The notes: generated by a model not told the origin, from the sequence alone. A DNA stretch of 64,000 bases from Paenibacillus pabuli (GCF_039831995.1 NZ_JBDOIO010000003.1:310001-374000), one strand, 5' to 3'. Positions 32,377-41,145 are shown, numbered from the stretch's first letter. A program made the numbers and translations.

Positions 32377-33465
32377 ATGGCACAAATTGTGTTGAAGCAG
32401 ATTGAAAAAAGCTTCAAGCAGGATAAAGTCATTGAGGGTCTGGATCTGACCATCGAGGATGGATCCTTTACGGTATTGGTCGGCCCGTCTGGCTGTGGAA
32501 AATCGACGACACTCCGCATGATCGCTGGACTTGAGAAAGAAACGGGCGGTGAAATTTGGATCGGGGACCAATGTGTCAATGGAGTCGAACCGGGCAAGCG
32601 TAATGTGGCCATGGTATTTCAAAACTATGCATTGTATCCAATGATGACAGTCAAGGAGAACATTGAATTCGGACTCGTGAATCGCAAGGTGCCCCGGCCC
32701 GAACGAGAACGCCTCGTTAAGGAAATCACGGAGGTCGTAGGCCTAGCAGAGTATCTGCATAAGAAGCCGCAAGCGCTGTCCGGAGGTCAGCGCCAGAGGG
32801 TTGCCTTGGCACGGGCCATGGTGAAGAGTCCTGCGGTTTTCCTGATGGACGAGCCATTATCGAATCTCGATGCCAAGCTGCGCCATCAAATGCGAACGGA
32901 GTTGATTCAGCTTCACAAACGGCTGGGCGCAACCTTTGTCTTTGTTACGCATGACCAGGTTGAGGCGATGTCGATGGGAGATCGTATCGTCATCATGAAT
33001 AAAGGGATTATTCAACAAGCAGATGGTCCAATGAAAATCTACGATGATCCCGATAATGTTTTCACAGCTCAGTTTATCGGTACACCGCCGATGAATGTGA
33101 TTGATCGTGAACGTATCCAGCCATATTTGAATGGGCAGCTGCATGACGATATTGGGCAGATTGGTTTCAGGCCGGAGAAAGCAACGATGTCGCTTGAGAG
33201 CCGACCGCAGACAGGGAATGTTCATTTCCCGGCCCATATCATGACACGCGAGACACTAGGCGCAGAAATCATCTATCAACTGGAATCCGCGCTCGGGCTT
33301 GTGTCTGTGAAGAGCTTTTTGAAGCCCTTAGAGTCAGCTTCTGAAGTGAACATTACGGTATCTGTGCAGGACCTCTACTATTTTGATCGGAACGAAGTCC
33401 GTGCTCGTCAGCATGAGCGGTCCGAAGCTCGAGAGCTCATTGTCCTGGGAGGGAAATATTCATGA
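32377..33465 (+). CDS. ugpC: ABC importer ATP-binding protein, UgpC/MsmX family
   Basis: A 362-residue ATPase of the CUT1 group: Walker A G-P-S-G-C-G-K-S-T (Lys42), Q-loop F-Q-N-Y-A-L-Y-P, signature L-S-G-G-Q-R-Q-R (about 135-142), Walker B V-F-L-M-D-E-P-L-S-N-L-D, switch V-T-H-D-Q, and a C-terminal OB-like regulatory domain (I-G-F-R-P-E-K). AAAAGGAGGG precedes the ATG. It overlaps the permease gene by ATGA. In a glycerophosphodiester operon it is best named ugpC; because such ATPases are often shared, it could also power the two LplB-type importers here, which lack their own. Confidence 0.9.
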   Translation: MAQIVLKQIEKSFKQDKVIEGLDLTIEDGSFTVLVGPSGCGKSTTLRMIAGLEKETGGEIWIGDQCVNGVEPGKRNVAMVFQNYALYPMMTVKENIEFGLVNRKVPRPERERLVKEITEVVGLAEYLHKKPQALSGGQRQRVALARAMVKSPAVFLMDEPLSNLDAKLRHQMRTELIQLHKRLGATFVFVTHDQVEAMSMGDRIVIMNKGIIQQADGPMKIYDDPDNVFTAQFIGTPPMNVIDRERIQPYLNGQLHDDIGQIGFRPEKATMSLESRPQTGNVHFPAHIMTRETLGAEIIYQLESALGLVSVKSFLKPLESASEVNITVSVQDLYYFDRNEVRARQHERSEARELIVLGGKYS

Positions 33466-34334
33466 CCGTCTGGTCCAGATTCCGTCCCTATGTCATGGTA
33501 GCTCCCTCTATCGTGATATTCTCCATTTTTTTCATATATCCGATCTTCTATATGATCTTCCTGAGTTTTTACAACTGGGACTTCATTAATCCGGTCAAGG
33601 AGTTTGTAGGCTTCAACAACTTTGTCGAGTTATTTAAGGATAGTGCATTTCTTCAGGTCCTTAGCAATTCCTTGAACTATACGCTTCTTTCCGTATCCTT
33701 ATCCATTGTGATTTCGCTGCTGCTAGCCATATGGCTGAATCGGGAAGGCGCATGGTATGGGTTTGTGCAGGGTGCGTTATTTAGTCCACATATTGTTTCA
33801 CTTGTATCTGTATCCCTGGTGTGGATGTGGTTGATGGATCCCAAATTCGGTTTGCTGAACGGTTTGTTGGATATGGTTGGTTTGCCCAAGCTGGAGTGGC
33901 TGAGCAGTCCCGACAGTTCCTTACTGTCACTTGTCCTTGTTTCGGTCTGGAAGGGCGTGGGCTACAACGCTCTCATCTTCATCGCTGGTCTTCAAAGCAT
34001 TCCGAAGGATGTATATGAAGCCTCAGCACTGGACGAGGCCAATTGGTGGCGGAAGTTCTACAAAATTACGCTGCCGATGCTTTCACCGACCCTGTTTTTC
34101 TTAATTATCATTAATTTGATCAGTTCATTCCAGGTGTTTGAAACCATTGCCATCATGACCAATGGAGGTCCGATCAATTCAACCAACACGCTCGTCTTTT
34201 ATATCTACGAATATGGATTCCGCTACTTCAAGATCGGTTACGCTTCGGCAGCGGGAGTTATCCTGCTTGTTGTCGTTGGTTTGCTAACACTAGTCTACTT
34301 CAAATTGCTGAGCCGCAAGGTTCACTACCAATAG
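33462..34334 (+). CDS. ugpA: ABC importer permease, UgpA-like
   Basis: A 290-residue permease with six transmembrane helices and the MalF/UgpA-type start (P-Y-V-M-V-A-P-S-I-V-I-F-S-I-F-F-I-Y-P-I-F-Y-M). The EAA loop is Y-E-A-S-A-L-D-E-A-N-W-W-R-K-F-Y-K-I-T-L-P-M-L (about 186-208), followed by F-Q-V-F-E-T-I-A-I-M-T-N-G-G-P. It is translationally coupled to ugpC and followed 19 bases later by ugpE. Naming rests on operon context with GlpP and GDPD; by sequence alone it is a generic CUT1 permease. Confidence 0.88.
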   Translation: MTVWSRFRPYVMVAPSIVIFSIFFIYPIFYMIFLSFYNWDFINPVKEFVGFNNFVELFKDSAFLQVLSNSLNYTLLSVSLSIVISLLLAIWLNREGAWYGFVQGALFSPHIVSLVSVSLVWMWLMDPKFGLLNGLLDMVGLPKLEWLSSPDSSLLSLVLVSVWKGVGYNALIFIAGLQSIPKDVYEASALDEANWWRKFYKITLPMLSPTLFFLIIINLISSFQVFETIAIMTNGGPINSTNTLVFYIYEYGFRYFKIGYASAAGVILLVVVGLLTLVYFKLLSRKVHYQ

Positions 34335-34353
34335 AAAGGAGAAGGGAGATATC

Positions 34354-35178
34354 ATGGCAAGAAAGTCAATTCTGCGTACTCTAAACGTTACTGCCACGAT
34401 CGTACTGGTTGCGATTTTTGCTATCCCTTTTCTATGGATGATTTCAACATCATTGAAGTCGTACCCGGAGACAGTGATCTTTCCACCTAAATGGATCCCC
34501 TCCAAGGTGATGTGGAGCAATTTCCAAGCGGCGTGGGAATCGGGACCTTTCTTGAAATATTTAATGAACAGTGTTGTCGTATCCATCAGTATCCTTCTTC
34601 TCCAATTCACAACCATTATATTGGCAGCCTATGCGTTTGCGAGATACTCCTTCAAAGGAGACAAGCTGTTATTTGGAATCACGATGGTGACATTAATGAT
34701 TCCCGGTCAGCTCATTTTTCTGCCTGTGTATTTGCTGCTAAGCAAATGGGGACTCATTAACAATTTGCTGGCACTCATCTTACCCTTCGCTTCCAGCGCT
34801 TTTGGGATCTTCATGCTCAGGCAGTCTTTCAAGCAGGTGCAGGAAGAACTTATTGAAGCAGCACGGCTTGATCAAACGCCAGAATGGAAGATCATTCTTC
34901 GGATTATGGTGCCGATGGCCCGTCCAACGCTGGTAACCTTTGCATTGTTCAGCTTCATTGCGCATTGGAATGATTATTTTTGGCCGCTCGTGATGACGAC
35001 CTCCGATGCAGCCAGAACGCTTCCGATCGGGATTTCCAAGCTGCGCGAGGTGGACGGAGGAGCTGCCTGGCACATTTTGATGGCTGGAAACATGATTTTG
35101 GTGGTTCCGATTCTGATCGTTTTCTTATTTGGACAACGGCAAATTATTAAAGCATTTGTCTATTCGGGTGTAAAGTAA
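34354..35178 (+). CDS. ugpE: ABC importer permease, UgpE-like
   Basis: A 274-residue partner permease with six transmembrane helices. It shows the MalG-type P-F-L-W-M-I-S-T-S-L-K near residues 26-36, M-I-P-G-Q-L-I-F-L-P-V-Y, and the EAA loop E-L-I-E-A-A-R-L-D-Q-T-P-E-W-K-I-I-L-R-I-M-V-P (about 165-187). It also has the conserved H-W-N-D-Y-F-W-P-L. AAAGGAGAAGGGAG precedes the ATG. It forms the membrane channel with UgpA. Confidence 0.9.
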   Translation: MARKSILRTLNVTATIVLVAIFAIPFLWMISTSLKSYPETVIFPPKWIPSKVMWSNFQAAWESGPFLKYLMNSVVVSISILLLQFTTIILAAYAFARYSFKGDKLLFGITMVTLMIPGQLIFLPVYLLLSKWGLINNLLALILPFASSAFGIFMLRQSFKQVQEELIEAARLDQTPEWKIILRIMVPMARPTLVTFALFSFIAHWNDYFWPLVMTTSDAARTLPIGISKLREVDGGAAWHILMAGNMILVVPILIVFLFGQRQIIKAFVYSGVK

Positions 35179-35209
35179 TCCAATTCATCATTCATAGGAG
35201 GGTTTATCC

Positions 35210-36520
35210 ATGAAAAAATTTGGTTCCATTTTGTTGGCAGCAACGCTTGCATTTGCAATAACGGGTTGTGGTGATTCCAACTCCGCAGGTTCAACCGATA
35301 ATGCGGCTTCCGGTAGCTCTAATGGTACGGCGAGTAAACCGGTAGAGATTACATATTGGTACTCATGGGGAGACAAGATCGCCGAGAACAATGAGAACCT
35401 GGTGAAAATGTTTAATGAATCCCAGGATGAAGTGATTGTGAAGGCCGAATATCAGGGATCATATGCAGATCAACATTCCAAGGCACAGGCTGCTTTTGCA
35501 GCGGGTAATGCTCCTGAAGTGTGGCAAAATGAAATTGCTTCGGTTGGTGTATTTGCCGAATCCGGCATGACGCAGGAGTTGACCTCTTTTGTAGAGAAGG
35601 ATCAACTTGATATGGATGATTTCATTCCAGGTCTGATGGGAAATTCATACGTGAACGACAAGCTGTATGCTCTTCCGTATTTACGGAGTACACCTATTCT
35701 GTACTTCAACCGTACGATGCTAGAGGAAGCGGGACTTGATCCTGCTGGACCGAAGAATTGGGCGGAATTTGAAGATTACGCTCGTAAACTCACGATTAAG
35801 GATCAGCGCTACGGGATCTCAATGCCTGTCGATATTTGGTTCTATGAGGCTTTTGTGAGACAGAGCGGAGGAACGATGATTAGCGAGGATGGGAAAAGTG
35901 CGGCATTCAATAATGAAGCCGGGATTGAACCCGTGAAGTTGTGGCTGAAGATGAAGAATGAAGGCATTATGAGTATCGGTACGACCGATGATGCAGGTAC
36001 GCAAGCCAAGACGGATTTCCATAATCAGCGTTCGGCGATGCTGTTCGCTTCCACGGCAGACTTGACCAATAATATGAAGGTTGCAGAAGAGCAGGGCTTT
36101 GAACTTGGAACGACATTTATGCCTGCGAATAATACGTTTGGTGTGCCGACTGGCGGTGCCAACCTGGTGATGACCTCTGGCCTGTCTCCAGAAAAGCAGG
36201 AAGCGGCGTGGAAGTTTATCAAGTGGATGACCTCGAAAGAGCAAACGATCTATGCGAGCTCCTTCACGGGGTACTTGCCTAGCCGAATCAGCGCGGTGGA
36301 AAGCGATGAAATGAAGAAGCTTTATAAGGAAAAGCCGCTGTTCAAAGTTGCGGTAGACCAACTGGAATATGCAGGTCCTCGTCCAATGCAGAAGGTTTAC
36401 CCTGAGATTGGTGAGATGATTAAGGATGAGATTCTTCGTGCGGTTGTTGATTCGTCTGTTACGGCAGAGGCAGCTATAGCTGAAGCGGCGAAGAAGGCAG
36501 ATGCCTTGTTGAGTAAGTAG
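35210..36520 (+). CDS. ugpB: Solute-binding lipoprotein, UgpB-like
   Basis: A 436-residue family 1 solute-binding lipoprotein. The signal peptide ends in lipobox I-T-G-C (lipidated Cys20), followed by a Ser/Gly/Asn linker and I-T-Y-W-Y-S-W-G, then F-N-E-S-Q-D-E-V. Ligand-domain motifs include L-P-Y-L-R-S-T-P-I-L-Y-F-N-R and G-V-P-T-G-G-A-N-L-V-M, the latter typical of UgpB-type proteins. AGGAGG precedes the ATG. Unusually for such operons the binding protein is last, after the ATPase and permeases. The ligand is presumably glycerol-3-phosphate or glycerophosphodiesters, as judged by context. Confidence 0.88.
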   Translation: MKKFGSILLAATLAFAITGCGDSNSAGSTDNAASGSSNGTASKPVEITYWYSWGDKIAENNENLVKMFNESQDEVIVKAEYQGSYADQHSKAQAAFAAGNAPEVWQNEIASVGVFAESGMTQELTSFVEKDQLDMDDFIPGLMGNSYVNDKLYALPYLRSTPILYFNRTMLEEAGLDPAGPKNWAEFEDYARKLTIKDQRYGISMPVDIWFYEAFVRQSGGTMISEDGKSAAFNNEAGIEPVKLWLKMKNEGIMSIGTTDDAGTQAKTDFHNQRSAMLFASTADLTNNMKVAEEQGFELGTTFMPANNTFGVPTGGANLVMTSGLSPEKQEAAWKFIKWMTSKEQTIYASSFTGYLPSRISAVESDEMKKLYKEKPLFKVAVDQLEYAGPRPMQKVYPEIGEMIKDEILRAVVDSSVTAEAAIAEAAKKADALLSK

Positions 36521-36529
36521 AATTGATAA

Positions 36530-36573
36530 AACAAAGGGGTTAAGCGGTGAATTTCCCGCCTAGCCCCTTTGTT
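36530..36573 (+). terminator. Terminator of the glycerophosphodiester operon
   Basis: Long stem starting AACAAAGGGG and closing CCCCTTTGTT (36530-36547 with 36556-36573, including CGG/CCG at the loop). The T residues lie at the end of the 3-prime arm, not in a separate tract, so efficiency is uncertain. Confidence 0.7.
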
Positions 36574-36693
36574 CTGTCCCTGGGACATGGGGATATCGGG
36601 CTTGGCGCTTCGTGCCGAGGGACAAGAACATGGCCCAATGAATGTGGATCGTATTCACAAGTACGTTGATTTAGCGATTTCAGTGCCTTCTTT

Positions 36694-36731
36694 TTGACTT
36701 GTTCATATTCAGTTCATATTGTCGTCATGAA
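36694..36731 (+). promoter_or_regulatory. Promoter region with 11-bp-spaced TTCATA repeats
   Basis: TTCATATT occurs at 36702-36709 and 36713-36720, with a weaker third unit (GTCATGAA) at 36724. The 11-bp period is the hallmark of OmpR/PhoP-type response-regulator sites, and TTCATA fits the Bacillus PhoP hexamer TTHAYA. A possible sigma-A promoter, TTGACT (36694) and TATTGT (36717) with 17-bp spacing, overlaps it. The same repeats precede the paralogue at 45315. Confidence 0.5.
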
Positions 36732-36802
36732 GTGGACATCTTGCTTGGTTACACTTCAACTATGTCGCCAAGGCGACGCTTCAGAAGCGAAGACAGGAGA
36801 AG

Positions 36803-37786
36803 ATGGACGTGACAAAAACGGTGGAAATAAAAACAACGGAAAAGAAAATCCGGAAGAAAAGAAACTTATGGTTGAAAATAATCGGAGGTATAGTCGGGGT
36901 ACTTGTGCTGTTCATGGGCATCGTATTTGTCGTGAATGCAATCAGTAACGGGGTCGAGAAAAAGAAAATCGAACCGTATGGTCAGTATGTCCATGTGGAT
37001 GGGAAAAAGATGAATACTTATATTCAAGGAGACGGTGAACAGACCATTGTTCTGCTTCCAGGACAAGGTACTCCATCACCTGTGCTTGATTTCAAATTGT
37101 TAATTGATGAATTGTCTCCCGATTACAGAGTCGTGGCCATCGAGCCTTTCGGTTATGGATTGAGTGACGAAACGGAGAAAGAGAGAACAACGGAGAATAT
37201 CATCCGTGAATATCACGAAGCTGTGCAGCAGCTCGGTATAGACCGTTACATTCTGATGGGACATTCGATCACAGGACTTTACGGTGTTTCCTATGTGAAC
37301 ACGTATCCGGATGAAGTTCTAGCTTTTGTCGGCATTGACAGCAGTGTTCCCAATCAACCCGGCATGGATGTCAAATTGCCGTTGAAATCGATGCAGTTTC
37401 TTCAAGAATCAGGTTGGATGAGATTGCTAAAAGCAGTGAGCGGCGATCCATATCAATCCCTTGATTTCGATGAACATACCAAAGAACAGATGGACTTGAT
37501 TTCGAATCAAGTTGCGTCCAATCCAACGATGATGGATGAGCTAAGGCATCTTGGCTCCAATTTCAAAAATGGAGAACAACTCACTTACCCTCCTGATCTG
37601 CCAGTGCTTCTCTTTGTTCGATCGAATAATGAAAACAATCCGCAGTGGGTTCCGCTGCATGAGGAGCAAGCCAAACGATCTGCACAGGGCAAACTGATCC
37701 CGATGGAAGGCGCACATTACCTGCATCATACAAAATTCAAAGAAATTGCCGAGGAATTCAAAGAGTACATGAAGCAAATCGAGTAG
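36803..37786 (+). CDS. Membrane-anchored alpha/beta hydrolase (paralogue 1)
   Basis: A 327-residue alpha/beta hydrolase with a lysine-rich cytoplasmic N-terminus (residues 1-25), one transmembrane helix (26-48) and an extracytoplasmic catalytic domain. Fold marks are V-L-L-P-G-Q-G-T (oxyanion region, 83-90), E-P-F-G-Y-G-L-S-D, nucleophile Ser155 in M-G-H-S-I-T-G, and the catalytic His in E-G-A-H-Y-L-H (about 308-314). It is closely similar throughout to the gene at 45315. CAGGAGAAG precedes the ATG. Substrate unknown; such proteins are often annotated as proline iminopeptidase- or haloperoxidase-like. Confidence 0.87.
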   Translation: MDVTKTVEIKTTEKKIRKKRNLWLKIIGGIVGVLVLFMGIVFVVNAISNGVEKKKIEPYGQYVHVDGKKMNTYIQGDGEQTIVLLPGQGTPSPVLDFKLLIDELSPDYRVVAIEPFGYGLSDETEKERTTENIIREYHEAVQQLGIDRYILMGHSITGLYGVSYVNTYPDEVLAFVGIDSSVPNQPGMDVKLPLKSMQFLQESGWMRLLKAVSGDPYQSLDFDEHTKEQMDLISNQVASNPTMMDELRHLGSNFKNGEQLTYPPDLPVLLFVRSNNENNPQWVPLHEEQAKRSAQGKLIPMEGAHYLHHTKFKEIAEEFKEYMKQIE

Positions 37787-37801
37787 TATGGTTAATCCTT
37801 A

Positions 37802-37845
37802 AACTGCGGTACCGAACCTGGTACCGTGGTTTCTTATTGTTTTTC
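37802..37845 (+). terminator. Terminator after hydrolase paralogue 1
   Basis: Stem CGGTACC/GGTACCG (37807-37813 with 37820-37826) extended by AACTG/TGGTT, then TCTTATTGTTTTTC. Confidence 0.8.
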
Positions 37846-37960
37846 GTTTTCAGCTCCCGATGGTTAATATGAAACTGTATCTCTGTCCAAAAAAACGAAT
37901 GAATAATATATAAAATATCTATATAGTTCGTAAATAAGTGTGAACAAATAGGGTGATTCG

Positions 37961-37989
37961 TTGACAATGTATGTTACTTTTATTAAAAT
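37961..37989 (+). promoter_or_regulatory. Sigma-A promoter of the purine permease leader
   Basis: Consensus TTGACA (37961-37966) and TAAAAT (37984-37989) with exact 17-bp spacing. Transcription should start near 37996, giving a leader of about 170 bases. Confidence 0.85.
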
Positions 37990-37995
37990 ACGAAA

Positions 37996-38119
37996 TGGAC
38001 ATCAGGTTAAAACAGATATGAGGATCTCTATTTTTGGTCTAGAAGCTTAGCTGTTCAATCCTAATGACGAATATAGGAGCGGGAATAATACCATCCTATA
38101 CGAAGATTGGGATTTTTTT
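37996..38119 (+). promoter_or_regulatory. Structured leader with terminator upstream of the NCS2 permease
   Basis: The leader ends in a strong two-part terminator: AATCCTAAT/ATTGGGATT (38057-38065 with 38106-38114) and TATAGGA/TCCTATA (38072-38078 with 38094-38100), then seven T. Before it, AACAG (about 38009-38015) can pair with CTGTT (38051-38055). Homologous PbuG/PbuO genes are usually controlled by a purine riboswitch, but I do not find its conserved core bases here. Confidence 0.6.
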
Positions 38120-38167
38120 GTTTTTTTCCTATGCAGAATAATTTGAAGGTTGGAGGCTGGCTTTACC

Positions 38168-39466
38168 ATGAACAATTGGTTCAAACTAAAAGAAAGAGGC
38201 ACGAGCGTTTCAACAGAAATCATCGCAGGGATCACGACATTCTTCACGATGGTGTACATAGTGATTGTAAACCCGGGAATACTCAGCAGCACGGGAATGG
38301 AATTCAACGGCGTATTCATTGCAACGGTACTGGCGAGCATTGTGGCAACGCTGATTATGGGGATCTGGTCCAACTATCCGATTGTCATCGCGCCGGGTAT
38401 GGGTCTGAATGCATTCTTTGCCTATAGTGTGGTAGCCGGATATGGCGTTTCTTGGCAGGTTGCACTGGGAGCGGTATTTATTGCAGGGCTTTTGTTTATT
38501 GTTTTATCACTTACTTCATTCCGTTACATGCTGCTCGATGCCATACCTGCGAGTCTTAAACACGCAATAACGGCAGGGATCGGGTTGTTCATTACCACGG
38601 TAGGCTTGCAAAATGCCGGAATTATTGCCGATTCGGAATCGAATTTGATTACCATCGGAAACTTGGCAGAGCCAATGACCTACCTGACGATTATCGGGTT
38701 GATAATTACGGTTGTGCTCATGGCTTACAATGTAAAAGGTTATCTGTTCATCGGTATGGTAGTTACAGCGATTCTTGCCTGGATGATGGGACTATTCCAA
38801 ATGCCGGAATCGATTGTATCCATGCCGGAAGGCCTTACGGCAACGGCTTTCCAACTGGACCTGGCAGGCGTATTCTCGAATGGTTTGTATACGATCATCT
38901 TTACCTTCCTGTTAATCACCCTGTTCGATACAACGGGAACGATGCTGGGTGTTGCTGAACAAGCAGGACTCCTGAAGGACGGTAAATTTCCGCGCTCACG
39001 TGGTGCGCTCTTGGCAGATGCTGTAGGGACGACTACTGGGGCATTGCTCGGAACCAGCCCAACATCGGCTTATATCGAGTCCAGCACAGGAGTAGCTGCA
39101 GGAGGAAGAACGGGACTGACGGCGGTAACGGTAAGTGTACTGCTTGCGCTTACGTTGTTCTTCACACCGATCGTAAGTGTGATATCCGGCATTCCGGCGA
39201 TCACTTCTCCGGCACTGATTATTGTTGGGTACTTTATGATCAGTGTTATCAGCAAAATCAATTGGAAGGATCTCGAAGAAACATTTCCTGCTTTCCTGAT
39301 TATCATCCTTACTCCGCTAACGCACAGTATTGCGACAGGTATTGGCGTAGGATTCATCTTCTATCCGGTTCTGAAGCTGCTTCGTGGTAAAGGCAAGGAT
39401 GTTCATCCTGTATTCTACGTGTTTGCGGTATTGTTCTTCATTCAGCTTGTATTTCTGGATCACTAA
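38168..39466 (+). CDS. NCS2-family purine permease (PbuG/PbuO/AzgA type)
   Basis: A 432-residue permease with about 12-14 transmembrane helices, importing hypoxanthine/guanine-type bases. Family marks: F-F-T-M-V-Y-I-V-I-V-N-P (about 24-35), A-P-G-M-G-L-N-A-F-F-A-Y (about 77-88), L-F-D-T-T-G-T-M-L-G-V (about 260-270) and S-P-T-S-A-Y-I-E-S-S-T-G-V-A-A-G-G-R-T-G-L. ATG 38168 follows GGAGG by 11 bases; the earlier in-frame TTG overlaps that site. It is preceded by a long terminator-containing leader and followed by a very strong terminator, so it is a single-gene unit controlled at transcription elongation. Confidence 0.93.
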   Translation: MNNWFKLKERGTSVSTEIIAGITTFFTMVYIVIVNPGILSSTGMEFNGVFIATVLASIVATLIMGIWSNYPIVIAPGMGLNAFFAYSVVAGYGVSWQVALGAVFIAGLLFIVLSLTSFRYMLLDAIPASLKHAITAGIGLFITTVGLQNAGIIADSESNLITIGNLAEPMTYLTIIGLIITVVLMAYNVKGYLFIGMVVTAILAWMMGLFQMPESIVSMPEGLTATAFQLDLAGVFSNGLYTIIFTFLLITLFDTTGTMLGVAEQAGLLKDGKFPRSRGALLADAVGTTTGALLGTSPTSAYIESSTGVAAGGRTGLTAVTVSVLLALTLFFTPIVSVISGIPAITSPALIIVGYFMISVISKINWKDLEETFPAFLIIILTPLTHSIATGIGVGFIFYPVLKLLRGKGKDVHPVFYVFAVLFFIQLVFLDH

Positions 39467-39484
39467 AAAACGGTTTAATATAGA

Positions 39485-39525
39485 AGGAGAGCGGCCTGTA
39501 ATTATACAGGCCGCTCTCCTTTTTT
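39485..39525 (+). terminator. Terminator of the purine permease gene
   Basis: Perfect 16-bp stem (39485-39500 with 39505-39520), tetraloop ATTA and T6. Confidence 0.95.
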
Positions 39526-39701
39526 GTTGCATTCCGGGTTTATTGTTTGAAGCATGCTTATTTTGTCAAGAATCTCAAGCGCAATCTTACACGATTGAAA
39601 GATTCATGAAAGCTTGATAGATAGGAGCTTTTTTCCACTGTCGGTATACTTGAACCATAAAGGGCTGCTCAGTGCAGCCAATCATTATGGGAGGACAACA
39701 G

Positions 39702-41129
39702 ATGGATTTCATTCAAGTGGTACAGAAACTATTGCCTGTCGTGGGTGTTGCATTAATAGTCGGTCTCATAGCCTTGGGAATCGTGTTAATAACGTATAGG
39801 TTGTATAGAAAAAGAGGTGGAAAACGCATCATAACCTTCTGGCAGTTTATAGCTTCATTTTCGTTGATGGGCTGGCTGATCATGGTCATGATGTTAACTA
39901 CATTTAGCAGAGGTGCTAACTTTGGCGGATGGGTAAACCTGGAGTTGTTCAGCGGTTATGTAAGTGCATGGAATCAATGGTCGCTGAGTGAATTCCAGCT
40001 TATTATTTTCAATATGTTGATGTTCGCACCGCTAGGTTTCCTGCTTCCGCTTCTGGGAATGAAGACACGTGCCTTCAAGTCGATATTAATCATATCGCTG
40101 ATAATCACAATAGGTATAGAAACATTTCAGATGTTGACAGGCAGAGGGATTTTTGAACTGGATGACATATTGCACAATACGCTGGGCAGTTTAGCCGGAT
40201 ATGGGTTAATGCGTGCGATTCTTGATATCAGGCAACAAAAAAGAATCTCCTTCAAAGCCGTGTTTCGTGCGTTCTGCATTCCTCTGGCCTTTACCTTGTT
40301 ATTTACAGGGGCATTTATCATTTACTCCAGCCAAGAACTCGGCAACCTTTCCATTCGTCCAGCCACTTCCCAGAAAATGAATCAAGTCAGTGTGACGCTG
40401 AGCACGAAGCTGCCGGACTATGCTGAACCCGTTGCGCTATATCGAAGTTTTGAGATTCATAACATGGAATATGCCAAGCAGATGGTTTCATTAATAATGG
40501 ATCATTTTCATCTGCAACAGAGAGGTCACATCTCCATTGACGGATTCAACCGGATCTGGAATCTATACGACGATGGTGGGAGCGATTACACCTTTAATTA
40601 CAACATCAATAGCGGTAACTGGTGGTTAGCACCTGATCAGTATGCGACAGTCTCAATGCAGCCGGAGGTGCTAACAGAAAAAGGAGCGGCCTATGGTAAG
40701 TGGCTAAGTCAGCATGGATTACTGCCTCAACAAGCTGAATTTAGCACACAAAATGAAGATACCGTTCGATGGGATTTGCGTATGACCAACTCCGATATGT
40801 CAAAAGAACAGCGAGACTTTGATCAGGGGATGATCATCATTGTTCCTGCGGCAGAAGGACTCGTTCCACAGGAATTGTTCTATTCCATGAATAAAAATAA
40901 ATATATTCGTACCGTTGATGTGAGCAGTCCGGCGCAAGCGTATGAAGAAGTTCTCAGAGGGAATTTCTACATGTATAATGACCTGCAAAAAGGCGAAAAT
41001 TTAATTGTAAAGAGTTATGAGCTGACCTACACTTACGATTCAAAAGGTTATTACCAACCAGTTTACCTATTCGAGGGAACCGTCAACGGGGAAGAGTGGA
41101 GCACTCTGATTCCGGCCTTGAAGAATTGA
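39702..41129 (+). CDS. VanZ-like membrane protein with large C-terminal domain
   Basis: A 475-residue protein. The first half (to about residue 215) has about six transmembrane helices and VanZ-family marks: N-M-L-M-F-A-P-L-G-F-L-L-P (about 104-116), G-I-E-T-F-Q-M-L-T-G-R-G-x-F-E-L-D-D-I-L-H-N-T-L-G (about 142-166). The second half (about 220-475) is soluble and presumably extracytoplasmic, without a family I recognise. VanZ is linked to teicoplanin resistance, but most VanZ-domain proteins have unknown roles. ATG 39702 is 7 bases behind GGGAGG. Monocistronic. Confidence 0.85.
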   Translation: MDFIQVVQKLLPVVGVALIVGLIALGIVLITYRLYRKRGGKRIITFWQFIASFSLMGWLIMVMMLTTFSRGANFGGWVNLELFSGYVSAWNQWSLSEFQLIIFNMLMFAPLGFLLPLLGMKTRAFKSILIISLIITIGIETFQMLTGRGIFELDDILHNTLGSLAGYGLMRAILDIRQQKRISFKAVFRAFCIPLAFTLLFTGAFIIYSSQELGNLSIRPATSQKMNQVSVTLSTKLPDYAEPVALYRSFEIHNMEYAKQMVSLIMDHFHLQQRGHISIDGFNRIWNLYDDGGSDYTFNYNINSGNWWLAPDQYATVSMQPEVLTEKGAAYGKWLSQHGLLPQQAEFSTQNEDTVRWDLRMTNSDMSKEQRDFDQGMIIIVPAAEGLVPQELFYSMNKNKYIRTVDVSSPAQAYEEVLRGNFYMYNDLQKGENLIVKSYELTYTYDSKGYYQPVYLFEGTVNGEEWSTLIPALKN

Positions 41130-41145
41130 CTTTCAGTATAAAAGG

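Noticed and set aside
37950..38160. Canonical purine riboswitch before the NCS2 permease
   Set aside because: Searched by eye for the conserved aptamer bases and loops and not found; only the terminator is supported.
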